Shown piece after piece: positions 17,833 to 27,028 of a stretch of 64,000 nt of DNA. The notes beneath the pieces were generated by a model. It was not told the origin of the DNA. It did no database searches and saw only the letters and a list, made by a program, of their open reading frames with translations. Each line of letters begins with the position of its first letter. Positions within the stretch are counted from its first letter, which is position 1. The translations under genes and the position numbers were made by a program. The stretch covers positions 3,472,001 through 3,536,000 of the forward strand of contig NZ_CP069004.1 in the NCBI RefSeq assembly GCF_016801775.1, read 5' to 3'. Origin of the DNA: Sulfitobacter mediterraneus. GTDB taxonomy: Bacteria > Pseudomonadota > Alphaproteobacteria > Rhodobacterales > Rhodobacteraceae.

Positions 17833-18927
17833 ATGCCAATTGAACTCGCAGATTTTCGCGAGAATGGACAGTTTCACGCAAGTGGCGTCTATCGTGTTGC
17901 GCTATTGATTCCTCTGTGCGGGGCGGCGGGCATCTGGGCCCCGTCCTGCATCTCAAGCGCGCAGGTCGCCGTGGCAGAGCTGAACAAAGCGGACGGGATC
18001 GAAGGGCGCAAGGTGCAGCTGATCATGATCGATGCCGCGGTTGAGGCGGCGGAGCCAATCGAAGAGATCGTCAACGATTTGATCGATCTGGGCGCAATCG
18101 ACGCGATTGTCGGCATGCACCTCAGCGCGATCCGGCAAAGGCTGTCCAAGGTGGTTTGCCAGCGTATACCCTATATCTACACACCGCTTTACGAGGGCGG
18201 CGAAACGACTGCGGGTCTTTTTGCCATTGGCGAAACCCCCAAGGAGCAACTTGGCCCCGCAATGATGTTCATGCAAAAGCGGTTCAAGCCGCGCAAATGG
18301 GCGTTGATCGGCAATGACTATGTCTGGCCGCGCAGTTCGCATGACTATGCAAAGTCCTGCCTCAAACAGATGAACGTTGATCTGACGATGGAATGCTACG
18401 TGCCATTTGGCCTATCGAACATGAGCGGTCTGGTGTCAAAGCTCGAGGCCTCTGGCGCGGATGCCGTTCTGGTGTCTTTGGTGGGCCAGGATGCGGTGAT
18501 GTTCAACCGCACCTTCGGGCGGCGCGGGCTTCACAAAAACATTGTCCGGCTGTCCACGGCGCTCGAAGAAAACGGCCTCATGGCCTGCGGGCGTGGCAAT
18601 CTGGAGCGTCTTTTCTCGGTGTCTTCGTATTTTGGCTCCATATCCAATGACGAAAATGCCGCCTTCAAGGAACGATATTACGGGATGCACGGCGATACGG
18701 CTCCGGCGCTGAATGCGCTGGGGCAATCGACCTATGAAGGTCTGCACTATCTTGCCGGTCTTATCGGCCAGTTCGGCGACGTCTGGCAGCACAGATCAAC
18801 CCGTGACCAACTGCCCGTCAGCTATGCCAGCGGTCGCAATTTTACACATTCTCCCGGTCTGAGACGCCCCTCGGTATACATGGCGCGGGCCGATGGTGTT
18901 CAATTTTGTGACTTCAAGCTTTTGTAA
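17833..18927 (+). CDS. AmiC-like ligand sensor (periplasmic-binding fold, no signal peptide)
   Basis: 364-residue protein with the fold of branched-chain amino acid / amide binding proteins (Peripla_BP_6). It begins directly with a charged segment and no signal peptide, so it should act in the cytoplasm. It shares pattern with Pseudomonas AmiC, the amide sensor of the amidase operon: TPLYEGGE, ALIGNDYVWPRSSHDY and SYFGSISNDENAAF correspond to the AmiC segments at equal places. AmiC controls the antiterminator AmiR; no AmiR is seen here, and MarR is the neighbour instead. ATG 17833 is chosen; GTG 17827 or TTG 17761 are in frame. Likely senses the substrate carried by the transporter downstream. 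Confidence 0.8.
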   Translation: MPIELADFRENGQFHASGVYRVALLIPLCGAAGIWAPSCISSAQVAVAELNKADGIEGRKVQLIMIDAAVEAAEPIEEIVNDLIDLGAIDAIVGMHLSAIRQRLSKVVCQRIPYIYTPLYEGGETTAGLFAIGETPKEQLGPAMMFMQKRFKPRKWALIGNDYVWPRSSHDYAKSCLKQMNVDLTMECYVPFGLSNMSGLVSKLEASGADAVLVSLVGQDAVMFNRTFGRRGLHKNIVRLSTALEENGLMACGRGNLERLFSVSSYFGSISNDENAAFKERYYGMHGDTAPALNALGQSTYEGLHYLAGLIGQFGDVWQHRSTRDQLPVSYASGRNFTHSPGLRRPSVYMARADGVQFCDFKLL

Positions 18928-18949
18928 ATAAAAGAAAAACAAAATTAAC

Positions 18950-18982
18950 TTTCCAATTCAAATAAAATACTTGAACTGGAAA
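18950..18982. promoter_or_regulatory. Inverted-repeat operator before the flotillin/ABC operon
   Basis: TTTCCAATTCAA (18950-18961) and TTGAACTGGAAA (18971-18982) form a 12-base inverted repeat with one mismatch and a nine-base AT-rich spacer. It lies in a strongly AT-rich 115-base gap 60 bases before the flotillin start. The half-site also occurs before marR. Likely binding site for MarR or another local regulator. Confidence 0.6.
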
Positions 18983-19042
18983 CTAATCTCGCCCACCGTA
19001 AAGCAACAGAATCGTGCAGGCCGTTCGAGCGCTGCATGACAG

Positions 19043-20668
19043 GTGGGGGAAATTACTTTGTATTGGGCGCTAGCTGTTGTCATTTTTATCGTCGTGCTGT
19101 TGGTCGGCATCTGGTTTCTTCAGCGTTTCTACGCCAAGGCGACGCTAGAAACGGCCTTGGTTCGGACCGGCATGGGAGGACGACGTGTGTTGACCGACGG
19201 GGGCTGCATTGCCCTGCCGATCCTGCATCAGGTGCAACGGGTCTCCATGCAGACCGCCGCCATCGAAATCGTCCGCAGTGGTCGCGATGCAGTGTTGACT
19301 GCCGATCAGTTGCGGGCCGATCTCGCAATGGAATTCGAACTGCGTATCGCCCCTGACACGGGCAGTATCGCCACAGCGGCGCAGGCTTTTGGACACCGGA
19401 TTGCCCGCAGCGGTGACGCGATTGCGGAGGTCTTGTCCGGCGCCTTGATCAACGCGGTTCACAGTGCCGCCGCAGCGCGGGGGCTCACCGAAATTCATCT
19501 CAATCGGGCTGAGTTTACCAAGGATGTGGCAGATATGGTTGCAGACCACGCCAAGCGTCTTGGGTTGGATCTGGTGTCTGCCTCCCTGATTTCGGTGGAT
19601 CAAAGCGATCTGTCAGGCCGGGACGAGAACAATGCCTTCAACGCCACAGGCATGCGCCGTTTGGCCGAATTGGTGGCCGAGGAACGCAAGGCGCGGATCG
19701 CCATTGAAACCTCTACCGAAGTGGTAGTGCGCGAACACCGCCTGTCACAACACCAGCGGCAAATTGAACTCAAAAAGGCCGAGCGCGAGGCCGAGATTGC
19801 CCAACAAGAGCATCTCGCCCGTCTCGAAGCCGAAGCCGAAAGCCGGTCTGCCCAGACCCGCGCAGAGGCGCACCGTGCATCAGAGGCCGTGCGGATCGCC
19901 GAAGAACGTATGACCAAATCTGCGCAGGTTGCCAATGACGAAGCCCTGCGCAAGGCCGAGATGACCGCGCTCATGCAACTGGAAGAGGCAAAGATCGCCA
20001 ACAACATCAAGCTGTCTCAGGCCCGCGCCAAAGAGGCCAAATCGAAGGCCGATGAGGAAGAAGCCCGCATTCAGGTGATCCTGGCCGCCGAAAATGTGCA
20101 GGCTCAGAAAGAACGGGCAATTGCCCAGCGAGAGCGCGAGATTGCCAAGCTCAAGCAAGAGCGTGACATCGAACTCGAAGACGCACGCGTCCAAAGTGAT
20201 GTCAGCACCCTGCTGGCCCGTGCGCAGGCCGATGCCGCTGCCAGAACCGCCGCAGCCAGCGCCGAGAAAGAAGCGATGGAGGCTCAGGCCGCAGGGCAGG
20301 CCGCATTGAACTCGGCAGAAAACACACTGAGCGATGCGGTAATCCGGATGCGCCTCGAAGAGCGCAAGCTGGACCGGATGCCAGAAATCATGACCCAGAT
20401 GATGAAGCCGGTTGAAAAGATCGACTCTATCCGCATCAACCAGATCGGCGGCCTGGGGAGCGGCGGAACTGGCCAGACCGAAGGTGTCGATGGGGCCTTT
20501 GGTGCCGCGATGGACCAGATCCTTGGCATGGCCGTGCGCCTGCCCGCGATGAAACAGATGGGCGATGAGATCGGCCTTGATTTCGACCCAAACATCGCAG
20601 GCCGAACGGCGGATTATGCCAACCGGATAAAGGCAAAAGACGACCACAAAACCAAAGACAAAGAGTGA
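19043..20668 (+). CDS. Flotillin-like SPFH protein
   Basis: 541-residue membrane-associated protein. An N-terminal transmembrane segment (about residues 6-26), an SPFH/band 7 domain (about 30-200, with RTGMGGRRVLTDGGCIALPILHQV-type start), then a long Ala/Glu/Lys-rich coiled coil (about 210-430, repeated KAEREAEIAQQEHLARLEAE) and a C-terminal tail. This is the architecture of flotillins (YqiK/FloA group), which organise membrane microdomains. Start is uncertain: GTG 19043, or TTG 19058, for which the GTGGGGGA at 19043-19050 would serve as ribosome-binding site. The gene lies 51 bases before an ABC transporter operon, an unusual neighbour; it may cluster that transporter in the membrane (inference). 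Confidence 0.85.
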   Translation: MGEITLYWALAVVIFIVVLLVGIWFLQRFYAKATLETALVRTGMGGRRVLTDGGCIALPILHQVQRVSMQTAAIEIVRSGRDAVLTADQLRADLAMEFELRIAPDTGSIATAAQAFGHRIARSGDAIAEVLSGALINAVHSAAAARGLTEIHLNRAEFTKDVADMVADHAKRLGLDLVSASLISVDQSDLSGRDENNAFNATGMRRLAELVAEERKARIAIETSTEVVVREHRLSQHQRQIELKKAEREAEIAQQEHLARLEAEAESRSAQTRAEAHRASEAVRIAEERMTKSAQVANDEALRKAEMTALMQLEEAKIANNIKLSQARAKEAKSKADEEEARIQVILAAENVQAQKERAIAQREREIAKLKQERDIELEDARVQSDVSTLLARAQADAAARTAAASAEKEAMEAQAAGQAALNSAENTLSDAVIRMRLEERKLDRMPEIMTQMMKPVEKIDSIRINQIGGLGSGGTGQTEGVDGAFGAAMDQILGMAVRLPAMKQMGDEIGLDFDPNIAGRTADYANRIKAKDDHKTKDKE

Positions 20669-20719
20669 TCTAAATCACCCTTCCAAAAATCCAACAGTAA
20701 CCGAACGGAGGACTTACAC

Positions 20720-21940
20720 ATGTCTCTGAACAGAAGAGATTTCCTTGGCCGCACGGCCGCATTGACCACGACCGCGATGCTGCCAACAGCCGTATTTGCG
20801 GATGGCACCATCAAACTTGGCTCCATTCTGGACGCATCCGGCCCGTTTGACGCTTATGGCAAACCGATGGATCAAGCCATGCGCATGGCCGTGGCTGAGA
20901 TCAACGAGGCCGGCGGTCTGCTGGGCCGTCAGGTTGAGGTCACCGCCTATGACACCCAATCGGACATGGCGCTTTATTCGCAATACGGTCAGCAGCTGAC
21001 CCGCCAGGACAAAGTTGATGTGGTGCACGGCGGCATCCTGTCCGCCTCCCGCGAGGCGATCCGCCAAACCATGCGCAAGACCAAAACGCTGTATTTCTAC
21101 AACGTGCTCTATGAAGGTGGCGTATGCGACCGGAACATCTTTATCAACGGTGTAACCCCAGCCCAGCAGGTTGAGGCATTGGTGCCTTTCGCGATGAAAA
21201 ACTCCGGCAAGAAGGTCTATATCCTTGCCGCTGATTACAACTATGGCCAGATCACTGCGCGTTGGATTCAAAAGTTTGTGGCGGACAACGGCGGCGAAGT
21301 TGTCGGCACCGATTTCTTCCCGTTGGATGTAAGCGACTTTGGCTCCACCATCGCCAAGGTCCAGACCGCCAGCCCCGATCTGGTGATTGCCCCGCTGGTT
21401 GGCGGCGCGCATCTGTCCTTCTTCCGTCAGTGGGCCGCCGCTGGCATGAAAGACAAGATTGCACTGGCCTCGACCACCCTGGGCGTTGGCAACGAACACA
21501 AGGTTCTGACCCCCGAAGAGGGCAACGGCATCATGTGCGCCTACAACTACAGCCAGGAACTGAACACGCCGGAGAACGCCCAGTTCAAGGAAAAATGGGC
21601 CGCGATGTTCGATGGCGATCAGTCGATGCACGAGATTGCCGTGTCGCATTACCACGGCATCAAAACCTGGGCCGAAGGGGTGCGCCAAGCCGGGTCACTT
21701 GACCGGATGGCGATCATCGAAGCCTTGGAAACCGGCATCTCGATCATGGGGCCGGGCGGCAAAGTGACGGTTGATCCCAAAACCCATCACGCGGTTCTGG
21801 ATGTGCATTTGATGCAGATGCAGGACCAGCAGATGAAAGTGATTGAAACCCTGCCACAGCGGCAGCCGGTCGACACGCAAGCGGTTTGCGATCTGAGCGC
21901 AAACCCGAATGACAACACGCAGTACGAAATCCAAATCTAA
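20720..21940 (+). CDS. Amide/urea-type ABC transporter, substrate-binding protein
   Basis: 406-residue periplasmic binding protein of the Peripla_BP_5/6 group (UrtA/FmdD-like). The N-terminus has a twin-arginine motif NRRDFLG followed by a hydrophobic stretch and a cleavage-like AVFA|DG, so Tat export is likely. Motifs: KLGSILDASGPFDAYGKPM, NVLYEGGVCDRNIFING, ILAADYNYGQ. A GGAGG site is nine bases before the ATG. Similar in pattern to the AmiC-like sensor upstream, which suggests that both bind the same kind of ligand, probably a short amide or urea derivative. A terminator-like hairpin follows. Confidence 0.9.
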   Translation: MSLNRRDFLGRTAALTTTAMLPTAVFADGTIKLGSILDASGPFDAYGKPMDQAMRMAVAEINEAGGLLGRQVEVTAYDTQSDMALYSQYGQQLTRQDKVDVVHGGILSASREAIRQTMRKTKTLYFYNVLYEGGVCDRNIFINGVTPAQQVEALVPFAMKNSGKKVYILAADYNYGQITARWIQKFVADNGGEVVGTDFFPLDVSDFGSTIAKVQTASPDLVIAPLVGGAHLSFFRQWAAAGMKDKIALASTTLGVGNEHKVLTPEEGNGIMCAYNYSQELNTPENAQFKEKWAAMFDGDQSMHEIAVSHYHGIKTWAEGVRQAGSLDRMAIIEALETGISIMGPGGKVTVDPKTHHAVLDVHLMQMQDQQMKVIETLPQRQPVDTQAVCDLSANPNDNTQYEIQI

Positions 21941-21956
21941 CCGCGTGTATCTCCCA

Positions 21957-21981
21957 GGCGGGGTGCCTCTGGCGCCCCGCC
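21957..21981 (+). terminator. Terminator-like hairpin between binding-protein and permease genes
   Basis: GGCGGGGTGCC (21957-21967) pairs with GGCGCCCCGCC (21971-21981) over 11 pairs with one G-U, a three-base loop, then ACCCCTTTTA. It lies 16 bases after the stop of the binding-protein gene and before the permeases, so it should act as a partial terminator or 3' stabiliser and keep the binding protein in excess. Confidence 0.65.
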
Positions 21982-22010
21982 ACCCCTTTTATTCTTTCAA
22001 GCAGGTCTCC

Positions 22011-22877
22011 ATGGATCTCAGTTTTGTCATAGCGGTTGAAGTGCTTTACGCGGTTGCCTCGCTGGTCTTGATCAGCGCCGGATTGGCCGTGGTGTTTGGC
22101 ATGATGAAGGTCATCAATCTGGCGCATGGCGAGTTCATGATGCTGGGTGGCTACACAACAATCACAGCAGTTGGGCTGGGCGTGAATGTCTTTGTTGCGA
22201 TGCTGGTGATTGCTCCACTGGTCGTGGGGCTGGTCGGGCTGATTGTGGAACGATTGGTGATCCGGCACCTTTATGGGCGGCTGGTTGATACGATGTTGGC
22301 CACATGGGGTCTCAGCCTTGTGTTCATTGGTCTGGCCACGATGATCTTTGGCAATACCACCACAGGCATCTCCACCCCGATCCCCGGCTTTGCCGTGGGA
22401 GACTACCAGATCAGCGGCTATAACTTCTTTATCATTGTGGTGGCTGCCGTTCTGGTAATCGCGATGCTGGCGGTGCTGCGTGGCACCCGCGCGGGGCTGA
22501 TTGCACGCGGCACGATGCAGCGCGCTGATATAGCCGCCGCCCTCGGTTACAGCCCGGACCGTATTTATATGGCGACGTTTTTCTGCGGCTCTGCCTTGTC
22601 AGGGCTGGCCGGGGCCGTCCTTGCGCCGCTGGTTGGCTTGGTGCCGACATCGGGCGGTGCCTATATCGCCAAGGCATTCATCACGGTGATCGCTGGCGGC
22701 CCCTCGTTGATTGCAGGTCTGCTCAGCTCTGCCACCTCATTTGGTGTCGTTAATCAAGTGTTCACCTTCGCGATCTCGCCGGTGATTGGTGAGGTGGCGC
22801 TTCTTGTTGCGGCTGTTGTCTTGCTGCGGCTGATGCCGCAAGGGATCACGGGCCGCTTTTTCAAAGGTAAACTGTGA
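22011..22877 (+). CDS. Branched-chain/amide ABC transporter permease (LivH/UrtB-like)
   Basis: 288-residue inner-membrane permease with about eight hydrophobic segments. Family motifs are GLAVVFGMMKVINLAHGEFMM near residue 28 and GTMQRADIAAALGYSPDRIYMATFFCG, the coupling loop. ATG 22011 was chosen because the longer frame to 21909 would run through the hairpin and into the binding-protein gene. Its TGA overlaps the ATG of the next permease. Confidence 0.92.
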   Translation: MDLSFVIAVEVLYAVASLVLISAGLAVVFGMMKVINLAHGEFMMLGGYTTITAVGLGVNVFVAMLVIAPLVVGLVGLIVERLVIRHLYGRLVDTMLATWGLSLVFIGLATMIFGNTTTGISTPIPGFAVGDYQISGYNFFIIVVAAVLVIAMLAVLRGTRAGLIARGTMQRADIAAALGYSPDRIYMATFFCGSALSGLAGAVLAPLVGLVPTSGGAYIAKAFITVIAGGPSLIAGLLSSATSFGVVNQVFTFAISPVIGEVALLVAAVVLLRLMPQGITGRFFKGKL

Positions 22878-23902
22878 TGGAGCGGTCATTGGGGAAAGAG
22901 ATCATCGCCACATTGATCGTATCGGCGCTGCTGATCTGGCTTCTGCCGATGGTGATCGCAACCTATACGCTGACGGTGCTGGTGATCTACGGCATGCTGG
23001 GGCTGAGCCTTGGTCTGATTTGGGGCTTCGGCGGAATCTTGTGTTTTGGTCAGGCGGCGTTCTTTGGCCTTGGCGCTTACACCTATGCCATCGCGGCGAT
23101 CAATCTTGGGGAAAGCACGGTGCCAATGCTCTTGGCGGTGCTGGTGCCGCTGATCTTTGCGGCTGTGCTGGGCGCACTCATGTTCTACGGGCGGCTGACG
23201 GATGTCTATCTGGGGGTGATCACCCTTGTTGTGACGCTGATCCTTTTCAAGTTTGTGAACTCCACCGCAGGCCCTCAATACGTGATCGGCAACGCGCGAC
23301 TGGGCGGTTACAACGGTATTCCGGGGTTCCAGACCCTCAATGTGCCGGGCAATCCGGATGCCTATATCTGGGGCGACCCCTATTTCTATTTCTGCGCCGT
23401 CGCGCTGGTGATTGTCTTCCTGCTGGTCACATGGTTGCTGCGCTCGTCCTTTGGTCGGGTTGCCATCGGTATCCGCGAAAACGAGACCCGCATGGCGCTG
23501 ATGGGCTATGACGTGGCCGCCCGCAAAACTGTGCTGTTTGCCACCGGCGCGGCCATCGCCGGGCTGGCCGGGGCACTTTTTGCGAATTGGGGTGAGATCG
23601 TCACGCCGGGGCTGTTCTCGCTGGGCCAATCGGCCGAGATCATCATCTGGTGCATTGTCGGGGGTTTGGGCACGCGGCTTGGGCCGGTCCTTGGCGCGGC
23701 GGGGCTGGCCTATCTGAAATTTGTTCTGGGCCAGCAAAGCCTGATCGACAACACCTTGATCACCGGGCTGATCCTCGTGCTGTTCGTGCTGTTCCTGCCC
23801 AAAGGTCTGGTGCCCGCAGTATCCGCCTTGTGGAAGGCCAGCTTTGGCCGGGCCCGGCGCAGACCACTTGCGCGGCAAAGACGGAAAGCAAGACATGGCT
23901 GA
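22877..23902 (+). CDS. Branched-chain/amide ABC transporter permease (LivM/UrtC-like)
   Basis: 341-residue permease of the LivM family with about nine hydrophobic segments, GLSLGLIWGFGGILCFGQAAFFG near residue 40 and the coupling loop AIRENETRMALMGYD-like IRENETRMALMGYDVAARK. It ends in an arginine-rich tail. The ATG overlaps the previous stop as TGATG, and its end overlaps the first ATPase gene by eight bases. Confidence 0.92.
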   Translation: MERSLGKEIIATLIVSALLIWLLPMVIATYTLTVLVIYGMLGLSLGLIWGFGGILCFGQAAFFGLGAYTYAIAAINLGESTVPMLLAVLVPLIFAAVLGALMFYGRLTDVYLGVITLVVTLILFKFVNSTAGPQYVIGNARLGGYNGIPGFQTLNVPGNPDAYIWGDPYFYFCAVALVIVFLLVTWLLRSSFGRVAIGIRENETRMALMGYDVAARKTVLFATGAAIAGLAGALFANWGEIVTPGLFSLGQSAEIIIWCIVGGLGTRLGPVLGAAGLAYLKFVLGQQSLIDNTLITGLILVLFVLFLPKGLVPAVSALWKASFGRARRRPLARQRRKARHG

Positions 23903-24611
23903 AACTGTATTGGAAACCCATGGGCTGACCATGCGCTTTGGCGGCGTCACAGCCAGCGACAACGTGAATTTCTCTCTCAAGGCACGCGAATTGCGCTGTT
24001 TGATCGGGCCCAATGGTGCTGGCAAATCCACGTTCTTTAAATGCGTGACCGGTCTTCTGACCCCAACCGAGGGGCAGGTGTTCATGCGCGGTCAGGATGT
24101 CACGGGCTGGCAGCCCCATCAGATAGCCTCGCTCGGGGTTGGGATCAAAACACAGACGCCCAATGTGATGGATGCGCTGAATGTGCATGAAAACATATGG
24201 CTCTCCGCTCGCCGCTTTCATGATGCGGCAGAGGCAAAGGCCCGCACTGATACCATCATCGACAGGTTGGCTCTGGGCGCGATTGCCCGCACGGAACTGG
24301 GACAATTGGCCCATGGTGAACGCCAACGGGTGGAACTGGGATTGGTTGCAGTGGCCGATCCATGGCTTGTGCTGCTGGACGAACCCGCCGCCGGGATGAG
24401 TGCGCAAGACGTGGACCGGATGACCGAAATTATTCACGAGCTGACCCGCAGTGCCGCGGTGGTGATCGTGGAACATGACATGCAGTTCATCCGCTCCATC
24501 GCCGAGACGGTCACAGTTTTCCATCAAGGGGCCGTGTTGATGGAAGACCACGTCGACCGCGTGATGTCTGATCCGACGGTCCGCGCCGTCTATCTTGGAA
24601 AGAAGGCATAA
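23895..24611 (+). CDS. Branched-chain/amide ABC transporter ATP-binding protein (LivG/UrtD-like)
   Basis: 238-residue ATPase. Walker A GPNGAGKST near residue 38, signature-equivalent LAHGERQRVELGL (LSGGQ changed to LAHGE, as in many UrtD/LivG members) and Walker B WLVLLDEPAAGMS. ATG 23895 chosen because it gives the typical short N-terminus. Works together with the ATPase half of the next gene. Confidence 0.92.
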   Translation: MAETVLETHGLTMRFGGVTASDNVNFSLKARELRCLIGPNGAGKSTFFKCVTGLLTPTEGQVFMRGQDVTGWQPHQIASLGVGIKTQTPNVMDALNVHENIWLSARRFHDAAEAKARTDTIIDRLALGAIARTELGQLAHGERQRVELGLVAVADPWLVLLDEPAAGMSAQDVDRMTEIIHELTRSAAVVIVEHDMQFIRSIAETVTVFHQGAVLMEDHVDRVMSDPTVRAVYLGKKA

Positions 24612-24612
24612 G

Positions 24613-27012
24613 ATGACCGAAGACCGCGAGATATTGTTGTCCGCCAAGGGGATATCGGGTGGCTATGGCCGCGTGCCGATCCTGCACGGCATTGATCTGG
24701 ACGTGGCCGAGAACGAAGTTGTCGGTGTGCTTGGGCACAACGGCATGGGCAAGACAACTTTGCTCAAGACATTGATGGGGTTCCTGCCTGCCACCGCCGG
24801 GCAGGTTCGATATGACCAAACCGATATCACCCGAACACCGCCCAATGTACGCGGGCAGATGGGCATCGGCTATGTACCGCAGGGGCGGGGGATCTTTCCG
24901 CAGCTTTCCGTGCGCGACAATCTGCGCTTTGCCTGGCGCGATCACGCCGGCGGGTCCGAGACCGAAGTGATGGACGCTGTTCTTGCCGACTTCCCGCGCC
25001 TGCAACGCCTTCTGGATCGCGAAGGCGGCGCATTGTCGGGCGGCGAACAACAGCTTCTGGCGTTGGCCCGCTGCCTGATGGGTGACCCTGATTTCCTGCT
25101 TTTGGATGAACCGACCGAAGGCATTCAGCCTTCGATCATCGAAGAGATGGCCGAAACCCTGTTGCTCCTGCGCGAAAAACGCGGGCTTTCAATCCTGCTG
25201 GTCGAACAAAACTTTGACTTCATCGCGGATCTGTCTGACCGGGTTCTGGTGTTGGAGCGGGGCCGCATCACCGGCACGCTGACGCGGGCAGACTTGTCGG
25301 ATCAGGCCAAAGTGGATCAATTCCTTGGGTTCGGTGCGGCGCGCGGCACCCGTCAAAAATCGGGCACGCGAGCCGAAACGCCCACAACCGCGCCTGCCGC
25401 GCCGCCCGCAGGCCGCCGCCCGCAAACCTTCCCAAAAGACAGCGCTGCGAAGCCATCGCCGCCGCTTCATTCGCAACCCAACAGCCCCACGGTGACAGCC
25501 ATGACCATCAAACGCCCCACATTGTCCCAAATGCGCGCCATGGCGGACCGGTTCGGGATGAGCCTGTCTGACGAAGATCTGTCCGAATACACCGAGATCA
25601 TCGAGCCCTATATGCAGGCCTATGACCGGCTGGATGCCTTGCCCGACAACCTGCCCCAGGTCAGATATCCGCGCAGTCCGGGGTATTTCCCCGACAAGAC
25701 CGAGAATCCGCTCAACGCATGGTACGTCAAGACCGAAGTGCGCGGCGCGCCGGATGGCAAGCTGCGCGGCAAACGCATCGCGTTGAAAGACACGATCTGT
25801 CTTGCTGGCGTTCCGATGATGAACGGTTCCTCGATCATGGAGGGGTACACACCCGAGATCGATGCCACCATCGTGACCCGCATGTTGGATGAAGGGGCGC
25901 TGATCGCAGGCAAGGCGCATTGCGAAAACTTCTGTCTTTCCGGTGGCTCACACACCAATGCCAAGGGACCGATCCACAACCCGTGGAAACGCGGCTATAT
26001 GGCGGGCGGGTCTTCAGGCGGCTCTGCGGCCTTGGTTGCGGTAGGCGAGGTCGACATGGCCATCGCGGGCGATCAGGGCGGATCCATTCGCATCCCATCG
26101 TCCAATTGCGGCGTCTACGGCATGAAGCCCACCCATGGGTTGGTGCCCTACACTGGTGCCATGCCGATTGAACAAACCATCGACCATCTTGGCCCGGTGA
26201 CGAACAACGTTGCCGACAATGCCCTTTTGTTGGAGGTTTTGGCAGGCGAAGACGGGCTTGATCCGCGGCAGTACAAACCCAAGACCTACAGCTATACCGA
26301 AAGTCTGGGACGCGGCGCCCAAGGTATGCGGATCGGGATCCTGTCTGAGGGGTTTGGTCATCCCAATTCTGAAAGTGACGTGGAACAAAAAGTCATGGCT
26401 GCCGCCGAAAGGTTCCGCGAACTGGGTGCAAGGGTCGAGACAATCTCGGTGCCGGAGCATCACACCGCCATGGACGCCTGGACCGCAATCACGCTGGAGG
26501 GGCTTCAGGACGGGATGATGTGGGGCAATTCCAGCGGCACCAACTATCGCGGACTGTTCTTGCCGTCGATGACCGATCACATGGCGCAGTGGAAGGGCAG
26601 GGCTGATGAATTGAGTCATTCCCTGAAAGCCTGCATGTTCGTAGGCGAGCATTTTCAGCGTCAGTATCGCGGACGGTTCTATGGCAAGGCGCAAAACATC
26701 ATGCGCAAGGTCAACGAACGCTATCTCGCCGCACTTCAGCAATATGACCTGTTGTTGATGCCCACCCTGCCGATAAAACCGCAGGAACATCCACCTGCCG
26801 ATTGCTCGCTCAGCTTGTATGTTCAGCGGGCGTTTGAGATGGTGCCTAACACGGCCCCCTTCAACGGCGGCTTGCCCGCGATGAGCGTCCCTTGCGGGCT
26901 GAGCGAAGGGCTGCCAATCGGGATGCAACTTGTTGGTCCGAATTATGGGGAAATGAAGATTTACCAAGCTGCCCATGCGTTTGAACAATCAGGCGACTGG
27001 CGCGACATGTAA
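24613..27012 (+). CDS. Fusion protein: LivF/UrtE-like ABC ATPase plus amidase
   Basis: 799-residue protein with no stop between two complete enzymes. Residues 1 to about 238 are a LivF/UrtE-type ATPase: Walker [10 protein letters not shown] (41-49), signature [15 protein letters not shown], Walker [14 protein letters not shown]. Residues about 240-296 are a proline- and alanine-rich, probably disordered linker. Residues 297-799 are an amidase-signature hydrolase with Lys392, cis-Ser467 in [10 protein letters not shown] and nucleophile Ser491 in [11 protein letters not shown], spaced exactly as in fatty acid amide hydrolase. It would couple import of an amide to its hydrolysis to an acid and ammonia. 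An internal ATG at 25501 falls exactly at the amidase start, so separate internal initiation cannot be excluded, although only a weak site precedes it. Related gene clusters usually encode these as two proteins (family knowledge). Confidence 0.9.
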   Translation: MTEDREILLSAKGISGGYGRVPILHGIDLDVAENEVVGVLGHNGMGKTTLLKTLMGFLPATAGQVRYDQTDITRTPPNVRGQMGIGYVPQGRGIFPQLSVRDNLRFAWRDHAGGSETEVMDAVLADFPRLQRLLDREGGALSGGEQQLLALARCLMGDPDFLLLDEPTEGIQPSIIEEMAETLLLLREKRGLSILLVEQNFDFIADLSDRVLVLERGRITGTLTRADLSDQAKVDQFLGFGAARGTRQKSGTRAETPTTAPAAPPAGRRPQTFPKDSAAKPSPPLHSQPNSPTVTAMTIKRPTLSQMRAMADRFGMSLSDEDLSEYTEIIEPYMQAYDRLDALPDNLPQVRYPRSPGYFPDKTENPLNAWYVKTEVRGAPDGKLRGKRIALKDTICLAGVPMMNGSSIMEGYTPEIDATIVTRMLDEGALIAGKAHCENFCLSGGSHTNAKGPIHNPWKRGYMAGGSSGGSAALVAVGEVDMAIAGDQGGSIRIPSSNCGVYGMKPTHGLVPYTGAMPIEQTIDHLGPVTNNVADNALLLEVLAGEDGLDPRQYKPKTYSYTESLGRGAQGMRIGILSEGFGHPNSESDVEQKVMAAAERFRELGARVETISVPEHHTAMDAWTAITLEGLQDGMMWGNSSGTNYRGLFLPSMTDHMAQWKGRADELSHSLKACMFVGEHFQRQYRGRFYGKAQNIMRKVNERYLAALQQYDLLLMPTLPIKPQEHPPADCSLSLYVQRAFEMVPNTAPFNGGLPAMSVPCGLSEGLPIGMQLVGPNYGEMKIYQAAHAFEQSGDWRDM

Positions 27013-27028
27013 ACGGGGAGGCTTCGAG

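Noticed and set aside
22886-24085. 399-codon antisense frame over the permease and ATPase genes
   Set aside because: Rich in His, Gln and Arg as expected for a shadow; both plus-strand genes are clearly real.
25501-27012. Amidase as a separate gene starting at the internal ATG
   Set aside because: The frame is continuous from the ATPase with no stop, and the sequence before ATG 25501 has no convincing ribosome-binding site; kept as an alternative inside the fusion entry.
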